Assembly: GCA_021770065.1 (NCBI GenBank)
Contig: JAETRR010000028.1
Span: forward strand, 23,437-87,436
DNA length: 64,000 bases
Reading direction: 5' to 3'
From: Lachnoclostridium sp.
GTDB taxonomy: Bacteria; Bacillota; Clostridia; Lachnospirales; Lachnospiraceae
The notes beneath the pieces were generated by a model, which was given only the letters and a program-made list of their open reading frames with translations, made no database searches and was not told the origin of the DNA. Below are positions 8,866-17,723 of the stretch, one piece after another (position 1 is the first letter of the stretch; every line of letters begins with the position of its first letter). A program made the translations under genes and the position numbers.

Positions 8866-9559
8866 AGTTTTAATTGCAGACGATCAGGAGCTGATCCGGC
8901 AGAGCCTTCAGATCGTACTTAACAGCAAGGAAGGACTTGAGGTAACGGACGTGGCGGCCGACGGACAGGAGGTCATCCAATGTGTCAGGAGGCAGAAGCC
9001 CGATGTGGTGCTGATGGATATCCGGATGCCGAAAATGGACGGCGTTCAGTGTACGAAGATTATCAAGGAAAATTATCCGCAGATTAAAATTATCATTCTG
9101 ACGACCTTTGATGATGACGAATATGTATACAATGCACTGAAGTTCGGTGCCAGCGGCTATCTTTTAAAAGGTGTTTCCATGGAAGAGCTTGAGAATGCCA
9201 TCCGGACGGTATACGGCGGCCGTGCAATGATCAACCCGGATATTGCCACAAAGGTGCTGCGTCTCTTCTCCAGGATGGCCCGGGCGGACTATACGATCCC
9301 GGTGGGAAATAAGGGCGTGGAGGAGCTGACAAAGACAGAGTGGAAAATCATTGTGCAGGTAGGGACCGGGGCGACCAATAAGGAGATTGCAGACACTCTT
9401 AAGCTGTCGGACGGAACCGTGAGGAACTACTTAAGCACCATTCTGAACAAGCTGGATCTCAGAGACCGGACCCAGCTGGCCATCTGGGCCGTACAAACCA
9501 ACGCAGCAAAACACACCTTGACGGACGAAGTCCGCCCATCCCGGAGGGATATGAATTAA
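8858..9559 (+). CDS. Response regulator, NarL/LuxR family
   Basis: A 233-residue regulator. The receiver domain (1-120) has the acidic pair D8/D9, phospho-acceptor Asp54 (VVLMDIRMPKMDG), the conserved Thr in IILTTFDDDEY, and Lys in YLLKGVS. The LuxR-type DNA-binding domain covers about residues 150-215 (TKTEWKIIVQVGTGATNKEI, then LKLSDGTVRNYLSTILNKL). The start overlaps the kinase stop (ATG in TATGATTAA), and ribosome site GGGGGAG is upstream. It probably controls the neighbouring sugar transport genes. The C-terminal 20 residues are an extra polar tail. Confidence 0.94.
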   Translation: MIKVLIADDQELIRQSLQIVLNSKEGLEVTDVAADGQEVIQCVRRQKPDVVLMDIRMPKMDGVQCTKIIKENYPQIKIIILTTFDDDEYVYNALKFGASGYLLKGVSMEELENAIRTVYGGRAMINPDIATKVLRLFSRMARADYTIPVGNKGVEELTKTEWKIIVQVGTGATNKEIADTLKLSDGTVRNYLSTILNKLDLRDRTQLAIWAVQTNAAKHTLTDEVRPSRRDMN

Positions 9560-9616
9560 TGGGGTACCCGCAGGGTATACCTTGACGGCGTTATTTTTTA
9601 AAGGATTGAGAAAAAG

Positions 9617-10936
9617 ATGCGGAAAATAAAGGCTTCTGGAAAAGTATGGGCTGTTTTGGCGGCTTTCCTGTGTATTATATTGCTGCTTTTGGCTCACCGT
9701 GGAAAAAAGAAAGAGATTATTCTGGAATTCGGCATGTTTACGGGGAGCAACTGGGACGTGGCAACCGCAAACAGCTTCGTGATCATTGACAAAGCCATTG
9801 CCCGTTTCGAGGAGGAACATCCCGGTGTTCATATTCACTATTACAGCGGTGTCCTGAAGGAAGACTATTCGGAGTGGTTTTCCCGTAAACTTCTGGTAGA
9901 CAGGGAACCGGATGTATTCATGGTACTGGGGACAGATTTCAACCAGTTTTCCTCCCTGGGCGTGATGAAGAATCTGAATGAACTGATGGAACGGGATGCA
10001 TCCTTTGATCCGGAGAAATATTTTTCAAGTGCTTTCTGTACAGGGCAGTACGGGGGCATTCAGTATGCGCTTCCCTACGAGACGGTGCCTACCCTTATGT
10101 TTGTAAATAAGACACTCCTCACAAAAGAAGGCATCTCTATGCCGGATCAGGACTGGACCTGGGAGGATCTGATTGAGATTTGCGAGAGAGTGACGAAGGA
10201 TACCGACGGGGACGGCGTTCCGGATCAGTTCGGAATCTTCAATTATGACTGGATGGATGCCGTCTGCTCCAATGGAGGCGAGATCTTTGACTCGGACGGA
10301 ACGCAGGGGTATTTTACCGATGAGCGCCTGGTGGAATCGGTGAAATATATCCGTCAGCTGAACGAGCTGAACCAGGGGCAGAAGGTGGTGCAGGAGGATT
10401 TTAACAACGGCAATGTGGCGTTTATGCCATTGACCTTTGCGGAGTACCGGACCTACAAGACCTATCCCTACAAAATCAAACGGTATGCCAACTTTCAATG
10501 GGACTGTATCACCATGCCTGCAGGAACCCAGGGAGATAATCTTTCCCAGGTGGAGACGCTGCTTATGGGCATCAGCGCAAACACAAAGGAGGAGATGCTG
10601 GCCTGGGAATTTCTGAAGCTTCTGACTTATGATGAGGAGCTGCAGACAGAGATTTTCCGCTATTCCCAGGGGGCTTCCGTGCTGAAGGCTGTCACCCAGT
10701 CCAGTGAAATGGAAAGTATTGTGCAGGAGGATATGGAGGAGGGCGACACAGTAATCAGCGGGAAACTTCTGGGACGGGTTATTGAGGAGGGACACATTGA
10801 ACCCCAGTTCAAGAGATATGAACAGGCCCTGGCGCTGGCTGACAGCGAGATCAGCAATATCCTGGAAAATGACAAAACGGTAGACAGCAGTCTGAAAATT
10901 CTTCAGAGAACGATTAATAATTATCTGAGACAGTAA
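9617..10936 (+). CDS. Extracellular solute-binding protein family 1 (MalE-like), membrane-anchored
   Basis: A 439-residue SBP_bac_1-type protein with a hydrophobic N-terminus (residues 9-26, VWAVLAAFLCIILLLLAH) but no lipobox cysteine, so it is either an uncleaved membrane anchor or a non-lipid secreted form. The body has the expected alternation: AIARFEEEHPGVHIHYY, DVFMVLGTDFNQFSSLG, ALPYETVPTLMFVNK, and WTWEDLIEICERV. A Ca2+-loop-like DTDGDGVPDQFG follows near residue 200, as in many clostridial binding proteins. No maltose-type permeases follow. It ends the transport-sensing cluster and may be a ligand sensor rather than a transport receptor. The ribosome site is weak. Confidence 0.82.
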   Translation: MRKIKASGKVWAVLAAFLCIILLLLAHRGKKKEIILEFGMFTGSNWDVATANSFVIIDKAIARFEEEHPGVHIHYYSGVLKEDYSEWFSRKLLVDREPDVFMVLGTDFNQFSSLGVMKNLNELMERDASFDPEKYFSSAFCTGQYGGIQYALPYETVPTLMFVNKTLLTKEGISMPDQDWTWEDLIEICERVTKDTDGDGVPDQFGIFNYDWMDAVCSNGGEIFDSDGTQGYFTDERLVESVKYIRQLNELNQGQKVVQEDFNNGNVAFMPLTFAEYRTYKTYPYKIKRYANFQWDCITMPAGTQGDNLSQVETLLMGISANTKEEMLAWEFLKLLTYDEELQTEIFRYSQGASVLKAVTQSSEMESIVQEDMEEGDTVISGKLLGRVIEEGHIEPQFKRYEQALALADSEISNILENDKTVDSSLKILQRTINNYLRQ

Positions 10937-10948
10937 ATTCTGTCTGAA

Positions 10949-11029
10949 GGGGCTGGAAATAAGGCTGCAGACTTTTCTGACATCCGGTGTACGGCTGTCT
11001 GCAGCCTTATTTCCAGCCCCTCTTTTTTG
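10949..11029 (+). terminator. Strong rho-independent terminator with 24-bp perfect arms
   Basis: Arms 10949-10972 and 10997-11020 are perfectly complementary (left begins GGGGCTGGAAATAAGG), followed by TCTTTTTTG. It closes the ABC/two-component cluster. The left arm and the bases after it (GCAGACTTTTCT) resemble the outer arm of family B copy 3, so it may be a shortened relative of that palindrome. Confidence 0.93.
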
Positions 11030-11088
11030 CCTTTAAAAAAATTGTAAAAATATTTACGTAAAATTCGCGCAAATTAATGGAGAATTTC

Positions 11089-11118
11089 TTGTCAAACCCC
11101 GACAAAATCTGCTATAAT
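11089..11118 (+). promoter_or_regulatory. Sigma-A promoter of the GH13-like gene
   Basis: TTGTCA (11089-11094), 18-base spacer, TATAAT (11113-11118). A small stem-loop CTATTAT/ATAATAG follows in the leader before the ribosome site AAAGGA and ATG 11202. Confidence 0.8.
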
Positions 11119-11201
11119 CAAGAATACGATTCTATTATTTCATAATAGGGGAATAGTCGATATTTTACAAAGCGGAACATTGCGGAAAGGAAAGGATCTG
11201 A

Positions 11202-13076
11202 ATGAAGAAGTGGGACAAGAACATTCAGCATGACATTAAAGAGGGAATTCTTCAAGGTCAGGGAGTCCGGAAGCTGGGAGAGGATACCTGCTTTACAGCT
11301 GCAGTACCGGATAAAAAAGCCTGCAGTTTATTGCTTTACAGAAAAGGAAGGAAGGAACCGGAGGCCGTGATCCCGATGGAGGGATCCGGGCAGTACGGAG
11401 ATTTGCGCTCTCTGCTGGTAAAGGGTCTGCCGGCAGATAGATATGAATACAATTATGAGATTGACGGGCAGGTGGTCACAGACCCCTACGCCTGCCGGAT
11501 AGCGGGAAGAGAGAGTTTTGGAAAGCCTGTGAAGGAGGAGCTTAAGGGAAGAATCTGTTCCGGCACCTTTGAATGGGAGGGGGACAGGCCCCTCCGCCTG
11601 CCCTACGAGGAGGTGGTGGCTTATGCGGCCCATGTACGCGGCTTTACGAAGCACAGTACCTCCAGGGTGAAGGCAAAGGGCACATTTGCAGGAATTAAAG
11701 AAAAGATTCCTTATCTCAAGGAGCTTGGAATCAATCAGCTTGAGCTGATGCCTGTATATGAATTCTCGGAACTTTCCTCTATGGATGATCCAAAGCTGAA
11801 GAAATATGCACCTATGGACGGAGGAGAGCCGAGGATCAATTACTGGGGATATTCCCCGAAGGCGTTCTATTTCGCCCCCAAAGCCTCCTATGCGGCCTCG
11901 GATAATCCGGTGCAGGAATTAAAGGAGCTTATCAGAGAACTTCACCGCAGCGGGATAGAGATTGTCCTGGAGTTCTATTTCCCGAAGGGAACAAAGGCAT
12001 CTCTTGTGCTGAGCTGTATCCGGTACTGGGTGGTGGAATATCACATTGACGGCGTACATATCAATCGGGACGGCGCGCCCGTGGAGGCCCTGGCCCAGGA
12101 TCCGCTCTTAAGCCATACCAAGATTTTCAGTGAAAGCTTTGCTTTGGATGAGATTTATGAGGAAAAGACAGTGCCGGCCTTTCGGAATCTGGCAGAGTAC
12201 AATGACGGTTTTATGCTGGATGCAAGGCGTTTCTTAAAGGGGGACGAGGGACAGCTTACGTCATTTACCTGGCGTGCAAGGCGCAGCCCCGCACGGCATG
12301 GAGTTATCAATTACATGGCAAACCACAATGGATTTACCCTGACGGATCTGGTCTCCTATGATGAGAAGCACAATGAGGCCAACGGGGAAGCCAACAGGGA
12401 CGGCTCCGATGTCAATTATAGCTGGAACTGCGGAGAAGAGGGACCCAGCCGGAAAAAGCGGCTTTTAAAGCTTCGGGGACGGCAGCTTCGCAATGCGTTT
12501 GCCATTCTTTTGTTAAGCCAGGGAACACCTCTTATCTATGCAGGCGACGAGAGGGGCAACTCTCAGTCCGGCAACAACAATGCATGGTGCCAGGACAACG
12601 AGATCTCATGGATTCCCTGGAAAACGGGAAAGGCGGAGACATCTCTTTTTAAATACGTAAAAGGTCTTATCGCTTTTCGTAAGGCCCATCCTGTATTCCG
12701 CCAGAGCCGGGAGCTTCAGATGACGGACTATCTTTCCTGCGGCTATCCGGATGTGTCCTACCATGGAAAACAGGCCTGGTTCGGAGATTTTGAGAATTAC
12801 AGCAGAAGCGTGGGAATTCTGTATGCAGGCGATTATGTGGGAGCCGAAGCGGAGGATGAGAAGGACGATTTCTTCTATGTGGCATATAATATGCATTGGA
12901 TGCCCCACGAATTTGCCCTGCCTGCCCTGCAGGGAGACCGCCGGTGGCGGATTGCCCTGGATACGGGCCGGGAAGGGGCGGAAGGCATTTTCCCGGAGGG
13001 ACAGGAAGAGATTTTAGAGGAGCAGCGGCAGGTTACGGTGCCGGAGCGCACGATCCTGGTGCTGATAGGAAAATAG
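11202..13076 (+). CDS. GH13 glycogen-debranching (GlgX/pullulanase)-like protein, catalytic residues substituted
   Basis: A 624-residue protein: an N-terminal CBM48-like beta domain (about 20-130) and a GH13 barrel (about 145-540) with family sequence such as YAAHVRGFTKH, YWGYSPKAFYFAPKASYA, YAGDERGNSQSGNNNAW and CQDNEISW. The catalytic regions are degenerate. Region I (normally DxxxNH) reads IVLEFYF. Region II (normally GFRFD) reads DGVHIN, so the nucleophile Asp is Asn288 and the invariant Arg is His286. Region IV (normally HDGFTL) reads H375-N376-GFTL. Only Glu311 in region III (FSESF) seems kept, and the loop between regions I and II is shortened. No signal peptide is present. It may bind glycogen or starch-like glucans without hydrolysing them; the fold assignment is firm, the activity doubtful. 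Confidence 0.88.
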   Translation: MKKWDKNIQHDIKEGILQGQGVRKLGEDTCFTAAVPDKKACSLLLYRKGRKEPEAVIPMEGSGQYGDLRSLLVKGLPADRYEYNYEIDGQVVTDPYACRIAGRESFGKPVKEELKGRICSGTFEWEGDRPLRLPYEEVVAYAAHVRGFTKHSTSRVKAKGTFAGIKEKIPYLKELGINQLELMPVYEFSELSSMDDPKLKKYAPMDGGEPRINYWGYSPKAFYFAPKASYAASDNPVQELKELIRELHRSGIEIVLEFYFPKGTKASLVLSCIRYWVVEYHIDGVHINRDGAPVEALAQDPLLSHTKIFSESFALDEIYEEKTVPAFRNLAEYNDGFMLDARRFLKGDEGQLTSFTWRARRSPARHGVINYMANHNGFTLTDLVSYDEKHNEANGEANRDGSDVNYSWNCGEEGPSRKKRLLKLRGRQLRNAFAILLLSQGTPLIYAGDERGNSQSGNNNAWCQDNEISWIPWKTGKAETSLFKYVKGLIAFRKAHPVFRQSRELQMTDYLSCGYPDVSYHGKQAWFGDFENYSRSVGILYAGDYVGAEAEDEKDDFFYVAYNMHWMPHEFALPALQGDRRWRIALDTGREGAEGIFPEGQEEILEEQRQVTVPERTILVLIGK

Positions 13077-13079
13077 AAA

Positions 13080-13646
13080 ATGAACGTTTGGAAGCATTTT
13101 TGCACCATCACCCGTCACAGGCTGCTGGTTATGAAATACTGTTTTAAGATCGGTCTTTACTGGCAGGGGCTGACCCATGACCTATCAAAATATTCTCCTG
13201 CGGAATTTCTGCCCGGATGCAGATATTATCAGGGATACCGCAGTCCCAACAACGCGGAGAGGGAGAGCAGGGGTTATTCTTCTGCCTGGCTGCACCACAA
13301 AGGACGGAATAAGCATCATTATGAATACTGGATTGATTACAGCTTAAAGACAGGGAGAGAGCTGGCGGGCATGAAGATGCCGCCGAAGTATGTGGCGGAG
13401 ATGATGATGGATCGGATTGCAGCCTCCCGGATCTACAAGGGAGACGCCTATGACCAGCATCAGCCTCTGGCTTACTATGAGCAGGGAAAGGAAGCCTATG
13501 TGATACACGAGGAGACAAAAGCTCTTTTGGAGTACCTGCTCCGTATGCTGTCAGGACAGGGGGAGGAAAAAACCCTCGCTTATATCCGCCGTAATCTGGT
13601 AAGAAAAAAAGAATATCCCGATTTTAAGAAAAAAAGAGGGAATTGA
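13080..13646 (+). CDS. DUF5662 family protein
   Basis: A 188-residue protein starting three bases after the stop of the GH13-like gene, so co-transcribed. It is rich in His, Tyr and Lys: FCTITRHRLLVMKYCFKIGL, WQGLTHDLSKYSPAEF, then AWLHHKGRNKHHYEYWIDY, which are the conserved features of the DUF5662 family (often loosely called catalase in annotations). The clustered histidines (H-x-x-D-L-S and HHKGRNKHH) could bind metal. It is soluble with no signal peptide. The function is unknown; nothing here supports catalase activity. Confidence 0.82.
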   Translation: MNVWKHFCTITRHRLLVMKYCFKIGLYWQGLTHDLSKYSPAEFLPGCRYYQGYRSPNNAERESRGYSSAWLHHKGRNKHHYEYWIDYSLKTGRELAGMKMPPKYVAEMMMDRIAASRIYKGDAYDQHQPLAYYEQGKEAYVIHEETKALLEYLLRMLSGQGEEKTLAYIRRNLVRKKEYPDFKKKRGN

Positions 13647-13670
13647 CCGCGGACGCAGAATAAATATAAT
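13643..13670 (+). promoter_or_regulatory. Sigma-A promoter of the dgt-dnaG-rpoD operon
   Basis: TTGACC (13643-13648), 16-base spacer, TATAAT (13665-13670). The -35 box overlaps the stop codon of the DUF5662 gene. Confidence 0.78.
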
Positions 13671-13720
13671 AGAGGCAGTTTTTGGGCAGGGGGAATTGTT
13701 CCCTCGGAAAGGAGCAGCCT

Positions 13721-14764
13721 ATGACGATTCGTGAGAGTACGGAACTGTGGGAGCAGGAGTATCTGAGTCCTTATGCGGCTTTCAGCAGGGATTCCAGGGG
13801 CAGGGACATACCGGAGCCTCCCTGTGATATCCGGCCGGTATACCAAAGGGATCGGGATCGGATTCTCCACTGCAAGTCTTTTCGCCGTCTGAAGCACAAG
13901 ACCCAGGTTTTTCTGACTCCCAGAGGGGATCATTACCGGACGCGGCTTACCCACACCCTGGAGGTTGCCCAGACAGCCAGGACGGCTGCCAAGGCGCTGC
14001 GCCTGAATGAGGACTTGACGGAAGCCATTGCGTTAGGCCATGATCTGGGCCATACGCCGTTTGGACATGCCGGGGAGAGGGCGCTTAACAGCCTGTGTTC
14101 CAGGGGCTTTGCCCACTATGAGCAGAGTGTCCGGGTGGTGGAACGTCTGGAAAAGCAGGGACAGGGGCTCAATCTGACCTGGGAGGTAAGGGACGGCATC
14201 CGCAACCACAGAACCAATGGCAGCCCCTGCACCCTGGAGGGGCAGATTGTGCGCTTTGCAGATAAGATTGCCTATATTAATCACGATATAGACGATGCCA
14301 TCCGGGCCGGAATTCTCAGGGAGAGTGATATCCCGAAGGAATACAGGCAGATTCTGGGAAATTCCACCAGAGAACGGCTGAATACTCTGATCCACGATAT
14401 TGTGAGGCAGAACGCGGACTGGCTTAGGGAGGAGCCTTCGGGAAAGAAGGCCGAAGGCCGGAAGCTCTGCATGTCAAAGGAGGTCGGAGGAGCCATGCAG
14501 GATCTGAGGAGTTTTATGTTTAAGAACCTGTATACGAATCCCAAAGCCAAGAGTGAGGAGGTTAAGGCCCAGGAGCTCCTGGAGGCATTGTTTTCATACT
14601 ATATGGAGCATCCGGAGGAGATGTCGGAGGAATTTCTGGACATGCTTTTTAAAGAGCATGAGGAAAAGGAAATTGTGGTCTGTGATTACATATCCGGCAT
14701 GACGGATCAGTATGCGATATATAAGTTTAACGAATATTTTATTCCCAAGGCATGGAGTATCTAG
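13721..14764 (+). CDS. dgt: Deoxyguanosinetriphosphate triphosphohydrolase-like protein
   Basis: A 347-residue HD-superfamily dNTPase that cleaves dNTPs to the nucleoside and triphosphate. ATG 13721 follows AAAGGAG (13708-13714); an in-frame ATG at 13682 would add 13 residues with no ribosome site. Metal-binding HD residues appear as HTLEVAQ, then GHDLGHTPFGHAGERAL and later NHDIDDAIRAG, spaced as in the family. The N-terminus has RDRDRILHCKSFRRLKHKTQ, typical of bacterial dGTPases. Clostridia often carry dgt just upstream of dnaG and rpoD, exactly as here. Confidence 0.94.
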   Translation: MTIRESTELWEQEYLSPYAAFSRDSRGRDIPEPPCDIRPVYQRDRDRILHCKSFRRLKHKTQVFLTPRGDHYRTRLTHTLEVAQTARTAAKALRLNEDLTEAIALGHDLGHTPFGHAGERALNSLCSRGFAHYEQSVRVVERLEKQGQGLNLTWEVRDGIRNHRTNGSPCTLEGQIVRFADKIAYINHDIDDAIRAGILRESDIPKEYRQILGNSTRERLNTLIHDIVRQNADWLREEPSGKKAEGRKLCMSKEVGGAMQDLRSFMFKNLYTNPKAKSEEVKAQELLEALFSYYMEHPEEMSEEFLDMLFKEHEEKEIVVCDYISGMTDQYAIYKFNEYFIPKAWSI

Positions 14765-14813
14765 GGAGCAGAGCCGGATACCGTCTGCTCCTGATTGGAA
14801 TGGGTGATTACGA

Positions 14814-16577
14814 ATGTATTATTCGGAGGATCTGATTGAGGAAATACGTTTAAAAAATGATATTGTGGATGTCATATCCGGCTATGTGCGCCTGCGGAAA
14901 CAGGGGAGCAGATATTTCGGTCTCTGCCCGTTTCACAGTGAAAAGTCGCCTTCCTTTTCCGTGACGCCGGACAGGCAGATGTATTACTGCTTCGGCTGCC
15001 ATGCGGGGGGAACGGTGTTCAATTTTCTGATGGAATACGAGAATTATACCTTTCCGGAGGCAGTAAAGCATCTGGCGGACCGCTGCGGCGTGGATTTGCC
15101 GGAGGCGGAGTATTCCGAGGAAGCAAGGCGGCAGGCGGATGTAAAGAGCAGGCTTCTGGAGATTCATAAAAAGGCGGCCAGATTTTATTATTATCAGCTG
15201 AAACAGGAGAGCGGAAGAGATGCCTATGAATACCTTAAGGGCAGAGCCCTCACCGATGACACCATACGACGGTTCGGACTGGGGTATTCCGGCAGGTACA
15301 ACGGCCTGCTCTACAAATATTTAAAGCAGGAGGGCTATTCGGACGGGCTCCTTAAGGATTCCGGCCTTATCACCATGGATGAGAGGCGGGGAGCCTTCGA
15401 CAAGTTCTGGAACCGGGTGATGTTCCCCATTATGGACGGCAATAACCGGGTGATTGGTTTTGGAGGCCGGGTTATGGGGGATGCTAAGCCCAAGTACCTG
15501 AATTCGCCGGAGACGAAGATTTTTGATAAGAGCCGGAATCTTTACGGGCTTAATCTTGCCAGAAGCGCCAGAAAGTCCAATATGATTATCTGTGAGGGCT
15601 ATATGGATGTGATTGCCCTTCACCAGGCCGGCTTTAACCAGGCGGTGGCGTCCCTGGGGACGGCACTTACCTCACAGCAGTCCCTCCTTTTGAAGCGGTT
15701 TACCCAGGAGGTGCTTCTGACTTACGACAGCGACGAGGCGGGCACCAAGGCGGCTCTCCGCGCCATTCCCATCCTGAAAGAGGCCGGCCTTTCCGTAAGG
15801 GTGATCAATATGAAGCCCTACAAGGATCCGGATGAGTTTATCAAGGCTCTGGGAACGGAAGCCTTTCAGCAGCGGATTGAGGAGGCGGAAAGCAGCTTTC
15901 TCTTTGAGATAGAGGTTCTGGAGCGCAGCTTTAATCTTAAAGATCCGGCAGGCAAGACGGCATTTTTTGATCAGATGTCGAGAAAGCTTCTGGACTTTTC
16001 GGACGAGCTGGAGCGGAATAATTACATAGAAACCCTCTCTGAGCAGTATCACATCGGATATGAGACGCTGCGGAAAAAAGTAAATCAGATGGGGCTTGCC
16101 CTGGGAGGCGTAAAGCAGGCAGAGAGGCCCAGGAATGTGTCCTCCCGCAAAAAAGAACAGGAGGACGGAAGCGATACCTCTCAGAAGCTCCTGCTTACCT
16201 GGATGATCTCAGATCCCGTGTATTTCAGGGAAATCCGCCGCTATGTGGAGCCGGAGGACTTTACGGTTCCGCTTTACAGCCGGATTGCGGGTATGCTTTA
16301 TGAGCAGCAGGAGAGGGGAGAGCTGAACCCGGCCCGGATTGTGGGGACTTTTGAAGATCCGGAGGAACAGCGCCGGGCGGCGGCCGTATTTAATGCGGAG
16401 CTTAAGACAGACACACGGGAAGAACTGGAGAAGGCTCTGAAGGAGTCGATTTACAAAGTTTTAAAAAATGCCTTGGATAAGAAGGCTAAGGAACTGGATC
16501 CTGCGGATATGACCGGCATGCAGCAGGTGGTAAGCCGCAGGCGTCAATTGGAGAAACTGCATATTTCTTTGGATTAA
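14814..16577 (+). CDS. dnaG: DNA primase
   Basis: A 587-residue primase that makes RNA primers for replication. The N-terminal CHC2 zinc finger has Cys38, His41, Cys59 and Cys62 (GLCPFHSEKSPSF to YYCFGC). The catalytic core follows with a Toprim fold (IICEGYMDVIALHQAGF near 260, LTYDSDEAGTKAAL near 305). The C-terminal part (about 440-587) is the helicase-binding domain. The length is normal for Clostridia. It lies between dgt and rpoD in the classic macromolecular synthesis operon, without rpsU. Confidence 0.97.
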   Translation: MYYSEDLIEEIRLKNDIVDVISGYVRLRKQGSRYFGLCPFHSEKSPSFSVTPDRQMYYCFGCHAGGTVFNFLMEYENYTFPEAVKHLADRCGVDLPEAEYSEEARRQADVKSRLLEIHKKAARFYYYQLKQESGRDAYEYLKGRALTDDTIRRFGLGYSGRYNGLLYKYLKQEGYSDGLLKDSGLITMDERRGAFDKFWNRVMFPIMDGNNRVIGFGGRVMGDAKPKYLNSPETKIFDKSRNLYGLNLARSARKSNMIICEGYMDVIALHQAGFNQAVASLGTALTSQQSLLLKRFTQEVLLTYDSDEAGTKAALRAIPILKEAGLSVRVINMKPYKDPDEFIKALGTEAFQQRIEEAESSFLFEIEVLERSFNLKDPAGKTAFFDQMSRKLLDFSDELERNNYIETLSEQYHIGYETLRKKVNQMGLALGGVKQAERPRNVSSRKKEQEDGSDTSQKLLLTWMISDPVYFREIRRYVEPEDFTVPLYSRIAGMLYEQQERGELNPARIVGTFEDPEEQRRAAAVFNAELKTDTREELEKALKESIYKVLKNALDKKAKELDPADMTGMQQVVSRRRQLEKLHISLD

Positions 16578-16615
16578 GGATAAAATACTAACAAGTTATG
16601 GAAGGATGGAACAGC

Positions 16616-17719
16616 ATGGAAGAAAACAGGGTAAAGTTTGAGGAGAAGTTAAAAGAGCTTCTGGCTATGGCAAAGAAAAAGAAGAATATCCTGGAATATC
16701 AGGAGATCAGCGACTTTTTCCATGACATGGAACTGGATGCGGAGCATTTCGAAAAAATTCTGGAATACCTGGAAGCCCATAATATTGACGTGCTCCGGAT
16801 TACCAGTGACGACGATGACGATGAGATCATCCTCACGGACGAGGATGAAGTCGATGTTGAGCAGATCGATCTTTCCGTACCGGACGGTGTCAGTATTGAG
16901 GATCCTGTGCGCATGTATCTGAAGGAAATAGGAAAGGTTCCTCTCCTTAGTGCGGAGGAGGAAATTGAGCTGGCGAAGCGGATGGAGCTGGGCGATGAAG
17001 ATGCCAAGAAACGTCTTGCCGAAGCGAACTTACGTCTTGTGGTCAGCATTGCCAAGCGCTATGTGGGGAGGGGCATGCTCTTTCTGGATCTTATCCAGGA
17101 AGGAAATCTGGGCCTTATTAAGGCGGTGGAGAAGTTTGACTACCGCAAGGGCTATAAGTTCAGCACCTATGCCACCTGGTGGATCCGCCAGGCTATTACA
17201 AGGGCCATTGCGGATCAGGCCAGAACCATCCGGATTCCCGTGCATATGGTGGAGACGATTAACAAATTGATCCGTGTGTCCCGTCAGCTTCTGCAGGAGC
17301 TGGGCAGGGAGCCGTCTCCGGAAGAGATTGCGGAGGAGATGAAGCTTCCCGTAGAGCGTGTCCGTGAGATTTTAAAGATTTCCCAGGAACCCGTATCCCT
17401 GGAAACACCCATCGGAGAGGAGGAGGACAGCCATCTGGGTGACTTTATACAGGATGATAATGTGCCGGTGCCCTCTGATGCCGCGGCATTTACGCTTTTA
17501 AAGGAGCAGCTTGTGGAAGTCTTAAGTACCCTGACGGATCGGGAGCAGAAAGTACTGCGCCTGCGCTTTGGCCTGGATGACGGACGCGCCCGTACTCTGG
17601 AGGAAGTGGGAAAAGAGTTCCAGGTGACCCGTGAGCGTATCCGTCAGATTGAAGCAAAGGCTCTTCGGAAGCTCCGTCACCCGAGCCGCAGCAGAAAGCT
17701 GAAGGATTACCTGGATTAA
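16616..17719 (+). CDS. rpoD: Primary sigma factor RpoD/SigA
   Basis: A 367-residue housekeeping sigma factor. ATG 16616 has AAGGA nine bases upstream; ATG 16598 lies six codons earlier with no ribosome site. Region 1.1 is short, with an acidic run ([16 protein letters not shown], about residues 65-80). Region 1.2 ([16 protein letters not shown]), region 2 ([16 protein letters not shown], then [15 protein letters not shown]), region 3 and region 4 ([20 protein letters not shown]) follow and are canonical. Confidence 0.97.
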   Translation: MEENRVKFEEKLKELLAMAKKKKNILEYQEISDFFHDMELDAEHFEKILEYLEAHNIDVLRITSDDDDDEIILTDEDEVDVEQIDLSVPDGVSIEDPVRMYLKEIGKVPLLSAEEEIELAKRMELGDEDAKKRLAEANLRLVVSIAKRYVGRGMLFLDLIQEGNLGLIKAVEKFDYRKGYKFSTYATWWIRQAITRAIADQARTIRIPVHMVETINKLIRVSRQLLQELGREPSPEEIAEEMKLPVERVREILKISQEPVSLETPIGEEEDSHLGDFIQDDNVPVPSDAAAFTLLKEQLVEVLSTLTDREQKVLRLRFGLDDGRARTLEEVGKEFQVTRERIRQIEAKALRKLRHPSRSRKLKDYLD

Positions 17720-17723
17720 GATT

